Below, piece by piece: positions 42,604-51,230 of a stretch of 64,000 nucleotides of DNA. Under the pieces are notes generated by a model. That model did no database searches, was not told the DNA's origin, and saw nothing but the letters and a program-made list of their open reading frames with translations. The position numbers and the translations under genes were made by a program. Each line of letters opens with the position of its first letter. Within the stretch, counting starts at the first letter, position 1. This DNA comes from Deferribacteres bacterium (GTDB taxonomy: Bacteria; Chrysiogenota; Deferribacteres; Deferribacterales; Geovibrionaceae), in assembly GCA_023395255.1 (NCBI GenBank), contig JAEWZN010000002.1, positions 1 to 64,000 on the forward strand. Reading direction: 5' to 3'.

Positions 42604-42944
42604 CCCCGCTCCTTAAAACAAAACAGGTTTATAGTATCAGTTTTGAAGATGTAGTCAATATTTTTCGGAAAAACCGTATACAGGGTTTTATTTTTTAAGA
42701 TATTGTAAACAATGCAAATAGTCAGTCTTACCGAAAAAGAGGCAGTCTGTACTATAGGGTTTATATATGAAACATATCTTAAAAAACTATAACTGATACA
42801 GCTTAATGTATTTTGTATACAGTATACCACTGATTTGCGGAGTTTAGGGTCATTTAAACAAAAATTTTAAAAATTTTTATGTTGCAGTATCGGCATATCC
42901 GGCATATAGATTTACTGAGTTAGATATTTCTAAGTAGGTGAACT
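42604..42944. other. Divergent AT-rich intergenic region of 341 bases
   Basis: No gene seen. It separates the Mrp operon from the FeoB-associated peptide gene and must carry promoters for both. AAAAATTTTAAAAATTTTT-like sequence near 42861-42879 is a simple AT palindrome. For the plus strand, TTGCAG (42882-42887), 17 bases, TATAGA (42905-42910) is a good promoter candidate. Confidence 0.5.
42882..42910 (+). promoter_or_regulatory. Promoter of the FeoB-associated peptide gene
   Basis: TTGCAG and TATAGA separated by 17 bases, 35 bases before the start codon. No clear Fur box is seen beside it. Confidence 0.45.
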
Positions 42945-43079
42945 ATGATTGAAAAACTTATCCTCTTTGCCATACTGGCCTGCGCAGTATACTTCCTTTA
43001 CCACAAATTTTTCAAAAGCAAAGGCTGCGGCTGCGGCGACGGTAAAAGCTGCTGCGGCGGCGGCAAGCACGAAAGTTAG
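42945..43079 (+). CDS. FeoB-associated Cys-rich membrane peptide
   Basis: 44 aa. ATG at 42945 behind AGGTGA. One membrane helix (about 4-18, LILFAILACAVYFLYH) is followed by a cysteine-glycine tail KGCGCGDGKSCCGGGKHES. This layout matches the small FeoB-associated Cys-rich proteins (P12-like family), which usually follow feoB and may bind iron or serve its export. No feoB lies in the window, so this copy is an orphan; the fez-like cluster is 35 kb away. Confidence 0.75.
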   Translation: MIEKLILFAILACAVYFLYHKFFKSKGCGCGDGKSCCGGGKHES

Positions 43080-43142
43080 GCATACACCGTGGACATATTT
43101 TCTCTTTGAGGTATATTATAACTTACCCAAGGAGATAGCCTT

Positions 43143-43676
43143 ATGCCCGAACATATAAGCATAGCTCTCAGAGGCGAGAAGGTTCTGGGTCTCAGAGCCG
43201 AAGAGGTTGAAGACCCTGCCGACCCTCTGATAAAGCAGCTTGCAAAAGATATGCTGATAGCAATGAAAACCCACGGCGGCGTGGGTATAGCTGCGCCGCA
43301 GATAAGGGTCTCAAAGCGTGTTCTTATTATCCACTCCAAGCCTAATGAGCGTTATCCTGATGCTCCCGATATGGAGCCGCTTATCATGGTGAACCCTGAA
43401 ATAATAGAATTCTCAGAGTGTTTTGACACTATGTGGGAGGGCTGTCTGAGTGTTCCCGGCCTGAGAGGGCTTGTCCCAAGACAAACGGGGATCAGCGTGC
43501 GCTTTTCAGACCTGAGCGGAAGAGAGCAGGAAACCTGTCTTCAGGGTTTTCCCGCACGGATTTTTCAGCATGAGTTTGACCATCTGGAAGGCATACTTTT
43601 CCCTTTGCGCGTTGCTGACTGTTCTGATATTTATTCCGAAAGTGAGTACAGAAGAAGGGTGCTCGGAATTTCATGA
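43143..43676 (+). CDS. def: Peptide deformylase
   Basis: 177 aa. Removes the formyl group from new N-termini using Fe or Zn. All three motifs are intact: GVGIAAPQI, EGCLSVPG (metal cysteine) and HEFDH (metal histidines and catalytic Glu/Asp region). GGAGATAG before the ATG. It overlaps the next gene by 4 bases; fmt, the usual partner, is not here. Confidence 0.95.
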   Translation: MPEHISIALRGEKVLGLRAEEVEDPADPLIKQLAKDMLIAMKTHGGVGIAAPQIRVSKRVLIIHSKPNERYPDAPDMEPLIMVNPEIIEFSECFDTMWEGCLSVPGLRGLVPRQTGISVRFSDLSGREQETCLQGFPARIFQHEFDHLEGILFPLRVADCSDIYSESEYRRRVLGIS

Positions 43677-44482
43677 TTGATGACAAGGCTTTTAACGAAC
43701 TCTACCACCCTGTGCTTATCCCCCGGACTATGCTGAAAGCAGCTAAAAGCCTTCTGAGCAGTGCCTTCAAAAAGGCGGCAGGCTCCCCGCTGGAGAGTAT
43801 TCTTCTCAGCCTCTGGCTGAACCACTCCGCATTCAGCGGGCTCATTGAGCGTTCCGGCTTGCCCGGACAAGCAGTAAGAAACAGGTACAGGAGAACGCTT
43901 ATTCTGAACCTTCCGCCGGAATCCCTGAACCGTATGGCTGTTTTCGCCTCAAAGCATCACCGCCGAAGAACGGCCGGGGTGTTTATATGGGACGGTGACT
44001 GGGACAGGGGTGAAGCTGTGTTCAGTGACACTGACAGATATATTCTGATGTTGGATATTTGGGAAAACAGGCAGGATTTGCGGAAGAGCAGAAAATATGC
44101 CGAACTGACGGATATGATAAAGCGGGGAACTCCTTACACCGAATTTAACAAAAACCGTTCCGGGATTTATCTGAATACGGAGGATAAGGTCTGCAAATAT
44201 CTGGAAATATACCTGAAATTTATGCAGCAGCTTGAAACGCACGGCTATGACACCTCGCTGGAGAAAGACCCTGTATGCATCGCACTGGACAGGGACGGCA
44301 AGCCGGTGAAAACCGCCAAAGGTCTCCACCGCCTTGCTATGGCGCAGATTCTGGGCATGAAGAGTATTCCTGTAATGGTGAGGGGTGTTCACCGCGGGTG
44401 GTGGGAGAAAACAGCCGGAACCGAAAAGGATAACAACCTGAAAGTTATGCGCACCCTTGAGCATATCCGGCAGATTATCTGA
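43673..44482 (+). CDS. Protein with C-terminal ParB/sulfiredoxin-like domain, function unknown
   Basis: 269 aa. The first 150 residues are basic and helical with no known motif. The C-terminal part has ALDRDGKPVKTAKGLHRLAMAQILGMKSIPVMVRG. In it, D-x-D-G ... G-x-H-R-L-A-x-A-x-x-L-G-x-x-x-I-P-V follows the ParB/Srx nucleotide-binding pattern. Such domains occur near surface polysaccharide genes in some genomes. It overlaps def by 4 bases and converges on an LPS-type kinase gene with an 8-base overlap. Role unknown. Confidence 0.6.
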   Translation: MIDDKAFNELYHPVLIPRTMLKAAKSLLSSAFKKAAGSPLESILLSLWLNHSAFSGLIERSGLPGQAVRNRYRRTLILNLPPESLNRMAVFASKHHRRRTAGVFIWDGDWDRGEAVFSDTDRYILMLDIWENRQDLRKSRKYAELTDMIKRGTPYTEFNKNRSGIYLNTEDKVCKYLEIYLKFMQQLETHGYDTSLEKDPVCIALDRDGKPVKTAKGLHRLAMAQILGMKSIPVMVRGVHRGWWEKTAGTEKDNNLKVMRTLEHIRQII

Positions 44483-45227
44483 GAGCTTTTTTCAGCTTTT
44501 TCTTGAGGTTTATAACTCTCTTGTAGCAGTGCAGCCACTTTAGCGCATCTCTGACGGCATTTCCCGGATTATCACCCGAAAAGGCAGCATATTCTCTCAT
44601 CATTATCATCATAGTGTCGTCATCAGGCCAGAGTTTTATGAAGTTTTTGAGCCTTTGCTCATAGGTCAGCTTTCTGAAATGCATGCGGTTGATGTCCACA
44701 AGCTCGAATTTCCAGTCAGAGCCGTTTTTACTGACAAGTATGTTTCCGGGTGAATAGTCCAGATGATGGATATTCTTTTTATGCAGTCTGAAAGTGAAGG
44801 CGGCAAAGGATTTCAGCAGTCTGTTCCTGTCTTTGATTTCTTTATCAAGAATGGCTTTTCTTATTGTAAAGTCATTTTCGGAATAGGACGAAACGTAGAA
44901 GCTCTCCTTTATCAGGCCGCCGGAGAAGAACTCAATATATCCGAGCGGATCTGGAGTGCCGATACCCAGAGATTTCAGAGCGACTGCATTCATGAAAGAC
45001 CTTTTCGCTTTGCTGTCCCTTAAAAAGGAGTATGCGACTCTGTTAAAGGATGCCGGAACTTTAAATGATTTCAGAACCAGATCCATACCTTTATAGCGGA
45101 CGATCCTGATTTCATTCCTGGCTTTCTGCAACACTCTGAAATTTTGATCAAATAGATGTTTGATGTTTACCAGCAGATCTTCGCAATTATGTGCGCTGTC
45201 TGCGGTTTCGTATCTGAAATAAGTCAA
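44475..45227 (-). CDS. Lipopolysaccharide kinase (InaA/Kdo kinase-like)
   Basis: 250 aa with a protein-kinase-like fold. IRIVRYKGMDLVLKSFK gives the beta-3 lysine region, HHLDYSPGNILV is the catalytic loop (HxD...N) and ELVDINRMHF the DFG-equivalent (DIN). Members phosphorylate Kdo or heptose in the LPS core on the inner membrane. A Kdo kinase or related core-sugar kinase is likely; no other LPS core genes are beside it. Confidence 0.78.
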   Translation of the reverse strand: MTYFRYETADSAHNCEDLLVNIKHLFDQNFRVLQKARNEIRIVRYKGMDLVLKSFKVPASFNRVAYSFLRDSKAKRSFMNAVALKSLGIGTPDPLGYIEFFSGGLIKESFYVSSYSENDFTIRKAILDKEIKDRNRLLKSFAAFTFRLHKKNIHHLDYSPGNILVSKNGSDWKFELVDINRMHFRKLTYEQRLKNFIKLWPDDDTMMIMMREYAAFSGDNPGNAVRDALKWLHCYKRVINLKKKLKKALR

Positions 45228-45381
45228 TCTGCCTCACGGAAATTCTGTGCTGAATCATAATCATGCTATGCACATTAAAAATAATATTGCCGTTTTGGAT
45301 GCAGTGTTCAATATAAAGAGTGTAATTTTTTGTAACAAAAGAATGACATGTAATTGACAGTGATGAGGTAAACTGAGTTAA

Positions 45382-46137
45382 TTAAGCATACGCTCTTTCG
45401 CCTGTTATATAGGCTATGCGGTAGGTTACGGGAATTGTTTCACCGTCACCGAAGAATGACTGGTAAAGCTCGCAGAATCTGCGGTATGAATCTTTTCCTG
45501 CGGCTGTTGTTCTGCCTGTGAACCTTGCTCCGGTGGCTTTCTGTTTTTTCAGAAACTCTTTTACATCGGGAAATTTCAGCACATAGTCGTGTATTTCAAT
45601 CTGATGGCTTATACCGGGAATTTCTGAGAGGAGACTGTCATAAAATGCGGCAGTTTTCAGAGGATAAACACTGCCGAAGCCTGTTATTCTGTTCAGCACC
45701 GCCATTTCCGCGAATGTTCCGTCACAGAAAACGGAAAAGCAGAACCTTCCCCCTGTTCTGAGTGTATCAAGCGCCGCAGGAATGGAGATTTCAGGCCGCT
45801 GAAACCATTGCAGAACGGATGAGCTCACGAGAATATCCGCGCATCCGTTTTTCAGCGGGATCTTCTCCCCGTCCGCCTGAATGAACAGGCCGGGAAATGA
45901 CGATGAGGCTTTTGCCATGGAGTAGGCTATGTCAAGGCCTATGAAGCGCTGAGGCCTGCATCTGCTTATGAACATTCCGGTGAAAATGCCGCTGCCTGTG
46001 CCTATCTCCACCGCGGTATGCGGCGCGTCAGCCTCAATGAGCGAGCAGAGCCTCGCTGCTGCGATCTTCTGTATATCCGCAGAGGAATCATAGCAGTCCG
46101 CCGCTTTGTCAAAGAATCTTTTTATGTGTATTTTCAT
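45382..46137 (-). CDS. bioC: Malonyl-ACP O-methyltransferase BioC
   Basis: 251 aa. Starts with the BioC pattern FFDKAADCYDSSADIQKIAA, then the SAM motif VEIGTGSGIFTG and ILVSSSVLQWF. It methylates malonyl-ACP to disguise it for fatty acid synthesis, starting pimelate assembly for biotin. It overlaps the esterase gene by 29 bases and ends the bioF-esterase-bioC operon. No terminator is obvious in the 154-base gap beyond. Confidence 0.9.
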   Translation of the reverse strand: MKIHIKRFFDKAADCYDSSADIQKIAAARLCSLIEADAPHTAVEIGTGSGIFTGMFISRCRPQRFIGLDIAYSMAKASSSFPGLFIQADGEKIPLKNGCADILVSSSVLQWFQRPEISIPAALDTLRTGGRFCFSVFCDGTFAEMAVLNRITGFGSVYPLKTAAFYDSLLSEIPGISHQIEIHDYVLKFPDVKEFLKKQKATGARFTGRTTAAGKDSYRRFCELYQSFFGDGETIPVTYRIAYITGERAYA

Positions 46138-46729
46138 AGATTATGTCGGCAATGACCTTTTCATTAATATAGTGACCGCTTTCAATGGTGATGAGCTTTT
46201 CCCCGTGGAGCATCTCCGCCACATCCTCGCTGGCGCGGAAATTTACTATCATATCCGCCGCACCCTGCACAAGGATAACTTTATCAACGGCATTGCAGCC
46301 TTTTACATCCGCACGGCTTTCCAGCAGAAACTCAAGACCGCGGATCAGAGCAGCTACAGTCTTTTCATCCGTTGCAGGTACAAAGTCCGCCAGCCCGCAT
46401 TTATCGTAAAAATCGCGCAGAACAGCCTCCGGATCGCGCTTCATTTTCTTTATCATCAGCATAATTGCCTGAGAGTGAAAGTAGTCGCAGAAGCTTATAA
46501 ACGGCGCGAACAGAAATATTTTCTCATATTTATTCATTATGCTGTCTATGTTTTTGAGAATAATGTGTGCCCCTGTGGACCACCCCGCCAGTATCTCGCC
46601 GCCTTCGGCCAGAGCATTTTCAATTTCGTTTTCCGAGTGAGTTACAAATGGGAGATAAAACGGATAGGCGGAGGAAATCTGGGGAAAGAGAGCGGGAAAA
46701 CCCGCCCAGCCGGAAACGAATTTAAGCAT
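46109..46729 (-). CDS. Alpha/beta hydrolase in bioH/bioG position
   Basis: 206 aa. Nucleophile elbow GWSTGAH (Ser 51), acid in VQGAADMIV and histidine in IESGHYINE form a full alpha/beta-hydrolase triad. By position between bioF and bioC it should be the esterase that frees pimeloyl-ACP from its methyl ester. It looks shorter than BioH (about 256 aa) and does not clearly match BioG or BioJ. That points to another non-orthologous esterase, but family assignment needs a search. Confidence 0.75.
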   Translation of the reverse strand: MLKFVSGWAGFPALFPQISSAYPFYLPFVTHSENEIENALAEGGEILAGWSTGAHIILKNIDSIMNKYEKIFLFAPFISFCDYFHSQAIMLMIKKMKRDPEAVLRDFYDKCGLADFVPATDEKTVAALIRGLEFLLESRADVKGCNAVDKVILVQGAADMIVNFRASEDVAEMLHGEKLITIESGHYINEKVIADIIYENTHKKIL

Positions 46730-47876
46730 TTTTCAGCCTCCTGACGGAATGAACAACGTGCTCAAGTTCATCATAGTTCAGATCAAGGCGGATTGAGAGG
46801 CGCAGTCTCGCCGTGCCGTCAGGAACCGTGGGGGGGCGTATCACCCCTGTCTTGATTCCGGCATCTTCCAGAAGCATGCCCGCCTGCTGAACCTTGAAGT
46901 TATCTCCTATTATAACAGGAATTATCTGCGTGGAGGAACCGGCAGTATCAAATCCTGCCTGATTCAGGGCATTCCTCACTTCTGCCGCTTTTTTGAGAAG
47001 TTCCTCACCGCAGGACGGATTGCTTTTAAGCCATCTGAGAGCGCCGAGATTTGCCCCGATTACCGCCGGGGGCAGGGATGTGGTGAATATGAACGCGCGC
47101 CCCTTATTGCGGATGAAGTCTGTAATATAGGCATCTCCTGCTATATATGCGCCGAACGAGCCCAGAGCCTTGCTGAATGTTCCCATGTGAACATCTATGC
47201 GCTTTTCAAGCCCAAGTTCATGGGCAAGCCCTCTGCCGCAGCCTAGCACGCCTGTTGCGTGAGCCTCGTCTACTATGGTAAGTGCGCCGTATTTTTCCGC
47301 AAGGCGGGTTATTTCTTCCAGATCAGCCCGGTCGCCGTCCATGCTGAAAACGCTGTCGGTGACAATTATCTTCTCTTCCGTGCTTTTATATTGCTCCAGA
47401 AGCTCAGCAAGATGGGCGGTATCATTGTGGCGGTAGCGTATGTGCTTTGCCCCGCTGAGCTTTATTCCGTCTATTATGCTTGCGTGGTTGAGCTTATCCG
47501 AAAAAACCGCCGTATGTCTCCCCGCGAGAGAGGCTATTGCTGCCAGATTAGCCATATAGCCCGTGTTCAGCACAAGACAGCTTTCCGTTTCCTTAAACTC
47601 CGCCATCTCTTTTTCCAGAGTGCCGTACAGGGAGAAATTCCCCGTGACGACTCTGGACGCTCCGCTGGAACAGCCAAGGGCAACGAGCGCCGCTTGGGCA
47701 TCATCAGTCAGTTCCTTTTTTTCGGAAATACCCAGATAATTATTAGAGGCAAGGTTTAAAAGACGCTTTCCGCCGGAAATAATGTATTTCCCCGCTCCTT
47801 CATCTATATCGGGCAGACTGCGGTAAAGCCCCTCGGATTTTATTTTTTCCAGTTCATGTTTCAGCTTTTCTCTCAT
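46722..47876 (-). CDS. bioF: 8-amino-7-oxononanoate synthase BioF
   Basis: 384 aa from the ATG at 47876. It joins pimeloyl-ACP with alanine using PLP. The lysine sits in GTFSKALGSFGAYIAG, the substrate-side SNNYLG motif reads LASNNYLGISEK and VDEAHATGVLG carries the PLP aspartate and histidine. An upstream ATG at 47897 adds 7 residues but lies inside the likely promoter, and the family starts at the later one. No Shine-Dalgarno precedes either. Confidence 0.93.
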   Translation of the reverse strand: MREKLKHELEKIKSEGLYRSLPDIDEGAGKYIISGGKRLLNLASNNYLGISEKKELTDDAQAALVALGCSSGASRVVTGNFSLYGTLEKEMAEFKETESCLVLNTGYMANLAAIASLAGRHTAVFSDKLNHASIIDGIKLSGAKHIRYRHNDTAHLAELLEQYKSTEEKIIVTDSVFSMDGDRADLEEITRLAEKYGALTIVDEAHATGVLGCGRGLAHELGLEKRIDVHMGTFSKALGSFGAYIAGDAYITDFIRNKGRAFIFTTSLPPAVIGANLGALRWLKSNPSCGEELLKKAAEVRNALNQAGFDTAGSSTQIIPVIIGDNFKVQQAGMLLEDAGIKTGVIRPPTVPDGTARLRLSIRLDLNYDELEHVVHSVRRLKNA

Positions 47877-47884
47877 ATTTTTAA

Positions 47885-47923
47885 GGATATAACCCATGCT
47901 TGCGCGGTGTCAACGAATATAGT
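47885..47923. promoter_or_regulatory. Divergent bio promoter region
   Basis: On the minus strand TTGACA (47913-47908), 16 bases, TATATC (47891-47886) would start transcription about 2-3 bases before the bioF ATG at 47876. On the plus strand TATAGT (47918-47923) lies just before the bioA start with a poor -35. The two promoters overlap. No standard 40-bp BirA operator is seen, though TTGACACC ... GGTTATAT is a loose dyad. Confidence 0.45.
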
Positions 47924-47926
47924 AAA

Positions 47927-49276
47927 ATGAAAACCATGAAAACAGATTCAAAATGTCCCACAAATATCTGGCATCCATGCACACAGATGAAAGACCTTGA
48001 AACCCACCCTCTCCTTGAAATAGAGCGGGGTGAGGGGGTTTATCTCATAGACAGAAACGGCAAAAGGTATATAGACGCTGTTTCGTCATGGTGGGTGAAC
48101 CTTTTCGGTCACTGCAACCCCAGACTCACGAACGCGCTGAAAAAGCAGGCCGACAGGCTTGAGCATGTTATATTCGCAGGAGCAACCCACAAACCTGCGG
48201 AGGAGGTTGCGGAAGGGCTCATTGCACTCACCCCTCCGGAACTGAATAAGATCTTCTTTGCCGATAACGGTTCATCCGCTGTGGAATCCGCCATGAAAAT
48301 GAGCTACGGCTACCGCAGAAACACAGGCAGCCACAGAAAAAACCGCTATGCCTTCCTCACTGACGGCTACCACGGCGAAACGCTGGGCTGTCTTTCCGTC
48401 TGCGGGGAGACTCTCTACACCGATCTGTACGGCGATATAATGATAGATAATATAAAGGTTCTTGGACCTGACTGTTTCAGGTGTCCCTGCGGCAAAAAAC
48501 GCGGCGGATGCTCTGCGGAGTGTTTCAGCTTTATGGAGAAGGCTCTGCGGGAGAACGCCGGGATACTCACCGCTGTTCTTATTGAGCCTTTGATCCAGTG
48601 CGCGGGCGGATTCAAGATGTATCCGCCGGAATACCTCGTAAAACTTCGCAGGCTCACGACAGAGCTTGATATACATCTCATTTTTGACGAAATAGCGGTC
48701 GGCTTCGGCAGAACAGGCACAATGTTTGCCCTTGAACAGGCAGGTGTCTGCCCTGATATGCTCTGCCTGTCAAAGGGGATAACCTCCGGCTATCTGCCGC
48801 TGAGCGCTGTTCTCACCACGGACGAAATATTCTACGGGTTTTATGATGACTACTCCGCGGGAAAGGCTTTTCTGCACAGCCACAGCTATACCGGAAATCC
48901 CCTTGCCTGTTCCGTTGCGTCGGAAACATTAAAAATATTCCGTGATGAGAATGTCATAGAAAACAACAAGCCTAAGTTTGCCCACATGCGCAAATGCATT
49001 GAGGAGGCCTTCGGCGGGCATCCGAATGTGGGGGAAATACGGCACACTGGCTTTGTCTCCGCTGTTGAGCTTGTAAAAAATAAAGAAGGGAACCTGCCCT
49101 TTGAATCCGGGCTGCGCACAGGTTTTCAGATATACAGAAAAGCGGTGGAAAAGGGTGCTCTCCTGCGTAATCTTGGGGATATAATCTACTTCATGCCGCC
49201 CTATATCATCAGCAGGGATGAGACGGAAACGCTTGTGGACATAGCGCGGGAATCTGTGAAAGAGGTGCTCGGTTGA
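47927..49276 (+). CDS. bioA: Adenosylmethionine-8-amino-7-oxononanoate aminotransferase BioA
   Basis: 449 aa from the ATG at 47927; ATG at 47936 or TTG at 47900 are alternatives. Class III aminotransferase: IWHPCTQMKD is the BioA-specific start, FDEIAVGFGRTG the PLP aspartate region and LSKGITSGYLPLSAV the Schiff-base lysine. It makes DAPA from KAPA with SAM as amino donor. No ribosome site stands before any start. It overlaps bioD by 4 bases. Confidence 0.94.
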   Translation: MKTMKTDSKCPTNIWHPCTQMKDLETHPLLEIERGEGVYLIDRNGKRYIDAVSSWWVNLFGHCNPRLTNALKKQADRLEHVIFAGATHKPAEEVAEGLIALTPPELNKIFFADNGSSAVESAMKMSYGYRRNTGSHRKNRYAFLTDGYHGETLGCLSVCGETLYTDLYGDIMIDNIKVLGPDCFRCPCGKKRGGCSAECFSFMEKALRENAGILTAVLIEPLIQCAGGFKMYPPEYLVKLRRLTTELDIHLIFDEIAVGFGRTGTMFALEQAGVCPDMLCLSKGITSGYLPLSAVLTTDEIFYGFYDDYSAGKAFLHSHSYTGNPLACSVASETLKIFRDENVIENNKPKFAHMRKCIEEAFGGHPNVGEIRHTGFVSAVELVKNKEGNLPFESGLRTGFQIYRKAVEKGALLRNLGDIIYFMPPYIISRDETETLVDIARESVKEVLG

Positions 49277-49878
49277 GGCTTTTCATATCAGGTTCCGGGA
49301 CAGGGGTTGGCAAAACGTTTTTTTCCGCCCTTCTGGCGAAGCATTTTCATGGGCAGGGCAGGGATGTTTCGTACATAAAACCCGTCCAGACAGGCTATCC
49401 TGCGGATGATGATGCCGCATTTGTAAAAAGTTTTTCAGGCATATCAAAGGCGAAGACGCTTTTTACCGCGGAGCCGCCCGTTGCCCCCTGCCTGTGTTTT
49501 GATAAATTTCCGTTTGAGGAGGCTGTCTCAGCTATAAATGATGATTCATCCGAAGTGCTTATTGTTGAAGGCGCAGGCGGAATAGCCGTTCCTCTGGATT
49601 ACACCCGGATGACATGGGAGATCCCCAAACAATGCGGACTTGAGGTGATCATCGTTGTTCCCGATAGGCTCGGCTGCGTTAATGAAGCTGTGCTTAATTA
49701 TTCTTTCCTTACGGAAAAAGCTGTCTCCTTCAAAGGGTTTGCCATGAACAGACATTTTTCTGAAACAGAGAGCGACATAAAAAATGCGGGAATAATAGAA
49801 AAACTTATCCCCGCTTCTGTGATATATTATTTCTCTGAATCCCTTTATTCAAAGAGTGATGAAACATCCGCACTGTAG
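49273..49878 (+). CDS. bioD: Dethiobiotin synthetase BioD
   Basis: 201 aa, TTG start overlapping the bioA stop. P-loop SGTGVGKTFFSALLA, KPVQTGYPADDDA and the EGAGGIAVPLDY Walker-B-like segment are BioD hallmarks. Closes the ureido ring with CO2 and ATP. The 3' end overlaps the convergent gene at 49845-50294 by 34 bases. bioB is not in the window. Confidence 0.93.
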   Translation: MRLFISGSGTGVGKTFFSALLAKHFHGQGRDVSYIKPVQTGYPADDDAAFVKSFSGISKAKTLFTAEPPVAPCLCFDKFPFEEAVSAINDDSSEVLIVEGAGGIAVPLDYTRMTWEIPKQCGLEVIIVVPDRLGCVNEAVLNYSFLTEKAVSFKGFAMNRHFSETESDIKNAGIIEKLIPASVIYYFSESLYSKSDETSAL

Positions 49879-50294
49879 CTGATGTGCCCTTTGCCTGCAT
49901 TTGCGGCTCTGTTGGATTCGGCTATGGTTTTAAGCAGACTGTCGCCTTCACCTTCTTTCAGCTTCGCTTCCAGAGCTTTTACAACAGCCTCAAGGTTTGT
50001 GCTTCCTTCAGTTCCGAAAAAGTTTGAACCGAGCTGGAAAAATTTTTTCAGTGCAGCCTGCTGTGCTTCAGTTGTAGCTGTATCTTCTGATGAGAAATTT
50101 TTCAGCATATCCAGAGCCGCCTGAGAGATCTGCACCTTGTCAAGAACGGAAGTGGATGAATCTGTTTCAGATGAGGTTTTGCCTATGAGGAGCGGACTGG
50201 CATTCTCCTTTGCCGACTGAAGGGTTGCGGCTGCATCGTTTTTAAGAAGTTTGTTGTACTGCTCCAGCATTATACTCTTGGCTGTGACCTGCAT
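49845..50294 (-). CDS. Small protein with a sigma-54-type promoter, possibly flagellum-linked
   Basis: 149 aa from the ATG at 50294 (GGAGG before it). Ser/Thr/Ala-rich and mostly polar, with VLDKVQISQAALDMLKN (about 66-82). That resembles the short conserved segments of flagellar and secreted proteins, but is too short to name a family. Its promoter looks like a -24/-12 element (50331-50346), which in many flagellated bacteria marks flagellar genes. No signal peptide. Function unknown. Confidence 0.6.
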   Translation of the reverse strand: MQVTAKSIMLEQYNKLLKNDAAATLQSAKENASPLLIGKTSSETDSSTSVLDKVQISQAALDMLKNFSSEDTATTEAQQAALKKFFQLGSNFFGTEGSTNLEAVVKALEAKLKEGEGDSLLKTIAESNRAANAGKGHISYSADVSSLFE

Positions 50295-50330
50295 TTTTTG
50301 CCTCCGGTTTGTTTTCGTTTTTTTATAAGT

Positions 50331-50346
50331 AGCAGTCCGCATGCCA
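50331..50346 (-). promoter_or_regulatory. Sigma-54 (-24/-12) promoter
   Basis: Minus strand TGGCATG (50346-50340), CGGA, CTGCT (50335-50331), that is GG then 10 bases then GC, against consensus TGGCACG-N4-TTGCW. It lies 37 bases before the start codon at 50294. Confidence 0.6.
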
Positions 50347-50378
50347 ATTTGATATATTGCGGAGCGGAGGAAAAGTTT

Positions 50379-51230
50379 ATGACCAAATCACCTGTGGAAA
50401 AGCTTCTGAGTCACCGTTTCAGGGGTTATGCTCCGGTTGAGCACACCTTCTCCGGCTTTCTTGAGGCGGCAAAAAGCTCCGTAAAGTATTTTGAGATAGA
50501 CACCAGAGCCTCAAAGGACGGCGTTCTCTACGTTTTTCATGATCCGTACATTCAGGGGCATTCATTTCCGCAGACGGAGAGCAGCGTCCTTGACGGCTTG
50601 AAGATATATGCGGATGAGCCTGTACCGCGCCTTGATGATGCACTTGGGATATTCAGTAAAAAATTCCCGGCTGATACTGTTTTCTGCCTTGATGTGAAGG
50701 ACATAGGCTTTGAAAAGGAGCATATCCGCCTGATAGAAAAGCATGGAATGGAAAAGCAGACTGCAATAGTTTCATGGTGTGCTCTTTCGCTGATGAATTT
50801 CAGCAGGGAAGGTTTTTCCGCCCCGTTATTTCTTTCCCACCAGAGCCTTTTTTCCTACGGACTGCGGGGAAGGTTCACGGAGTTTTTTGCTCAGAACCGT
50901 ATAAAAATTAAGAAATACAACGTGTTTACCGGCAGAAATGTTTTTGAGTCCGTCCCGCGTGAGCTTTATCAGGGGTATTTTCACTCCCTGCGCTGCCGTA
51001 CCCTGCCGGATAATCTGCTCAGAGTCATACAGAAATCAGGCGGCGGCGTATGCGTGGCAAAAAACCTTGTCTGCCCGGAGCTTGTTTCCTACTGCGCTGA
51101 TAACGGGCTTAAACTGTGGATTTATTCTGTAAACGAAATAAACTCGTACAGGCGCTTTGCCGCCATGGACGGAATTGATATGATCTTCTCCGACCGCGCG
51201 GAGAGTATTCTCAAAGAACTTATAAAATAA
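50379..51230 (+). CDS. Glycerophosphodiester phosphodiesterase
   Basis: 283 aa from the ATG at 50379 with GCGGAGG before it; a longer frame from 50298 is unsupported. The GDPD active site is present: HRFRGYAPVEHT, EIDTRASKDGVLYVFHD (with E, D and the H-D pair) and a later DGIDMIFSD. It hydrolyses glycerophosphodiesters from lipid turnover. No signal peptide, so cytoplasmic. Stands alone and ends at a bidirectional terminator. Confidence 0.88.
   Translation: MTKSPVEKLLSHRFRGYAPVEHTFSGFLEAAKSSVKYFEIDTRASKDGVLYVFHDPYIQGHSFPQTESSVLDGLKIYADEPVPRLDDALGIFSKKFPADTVFCLDVKDIGFEKEHIRLIEKHGMEKQTAIVSWCALSLMNFSREGFSAPLFLSHQSLFSYGLRGRFTEFFAQNRIKIKKYNVFTGRNVFESVPRELYQGYFHSLRCRTLPDNLLRVIQKSGGGVCVAKNLVCPELVSYCADNGLKLWIYSVNEINSYRRFAAMDGIDMIFSDRAESILKELIK

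Noticed and set aside
46106..46744. 212-codon plus-strand frame opposite the biotin esterase
   Set aside because: The minus-strand gene has a full hydrolase triad and overlaps bioF and bioC as an operon member; the plus frame has none of this.
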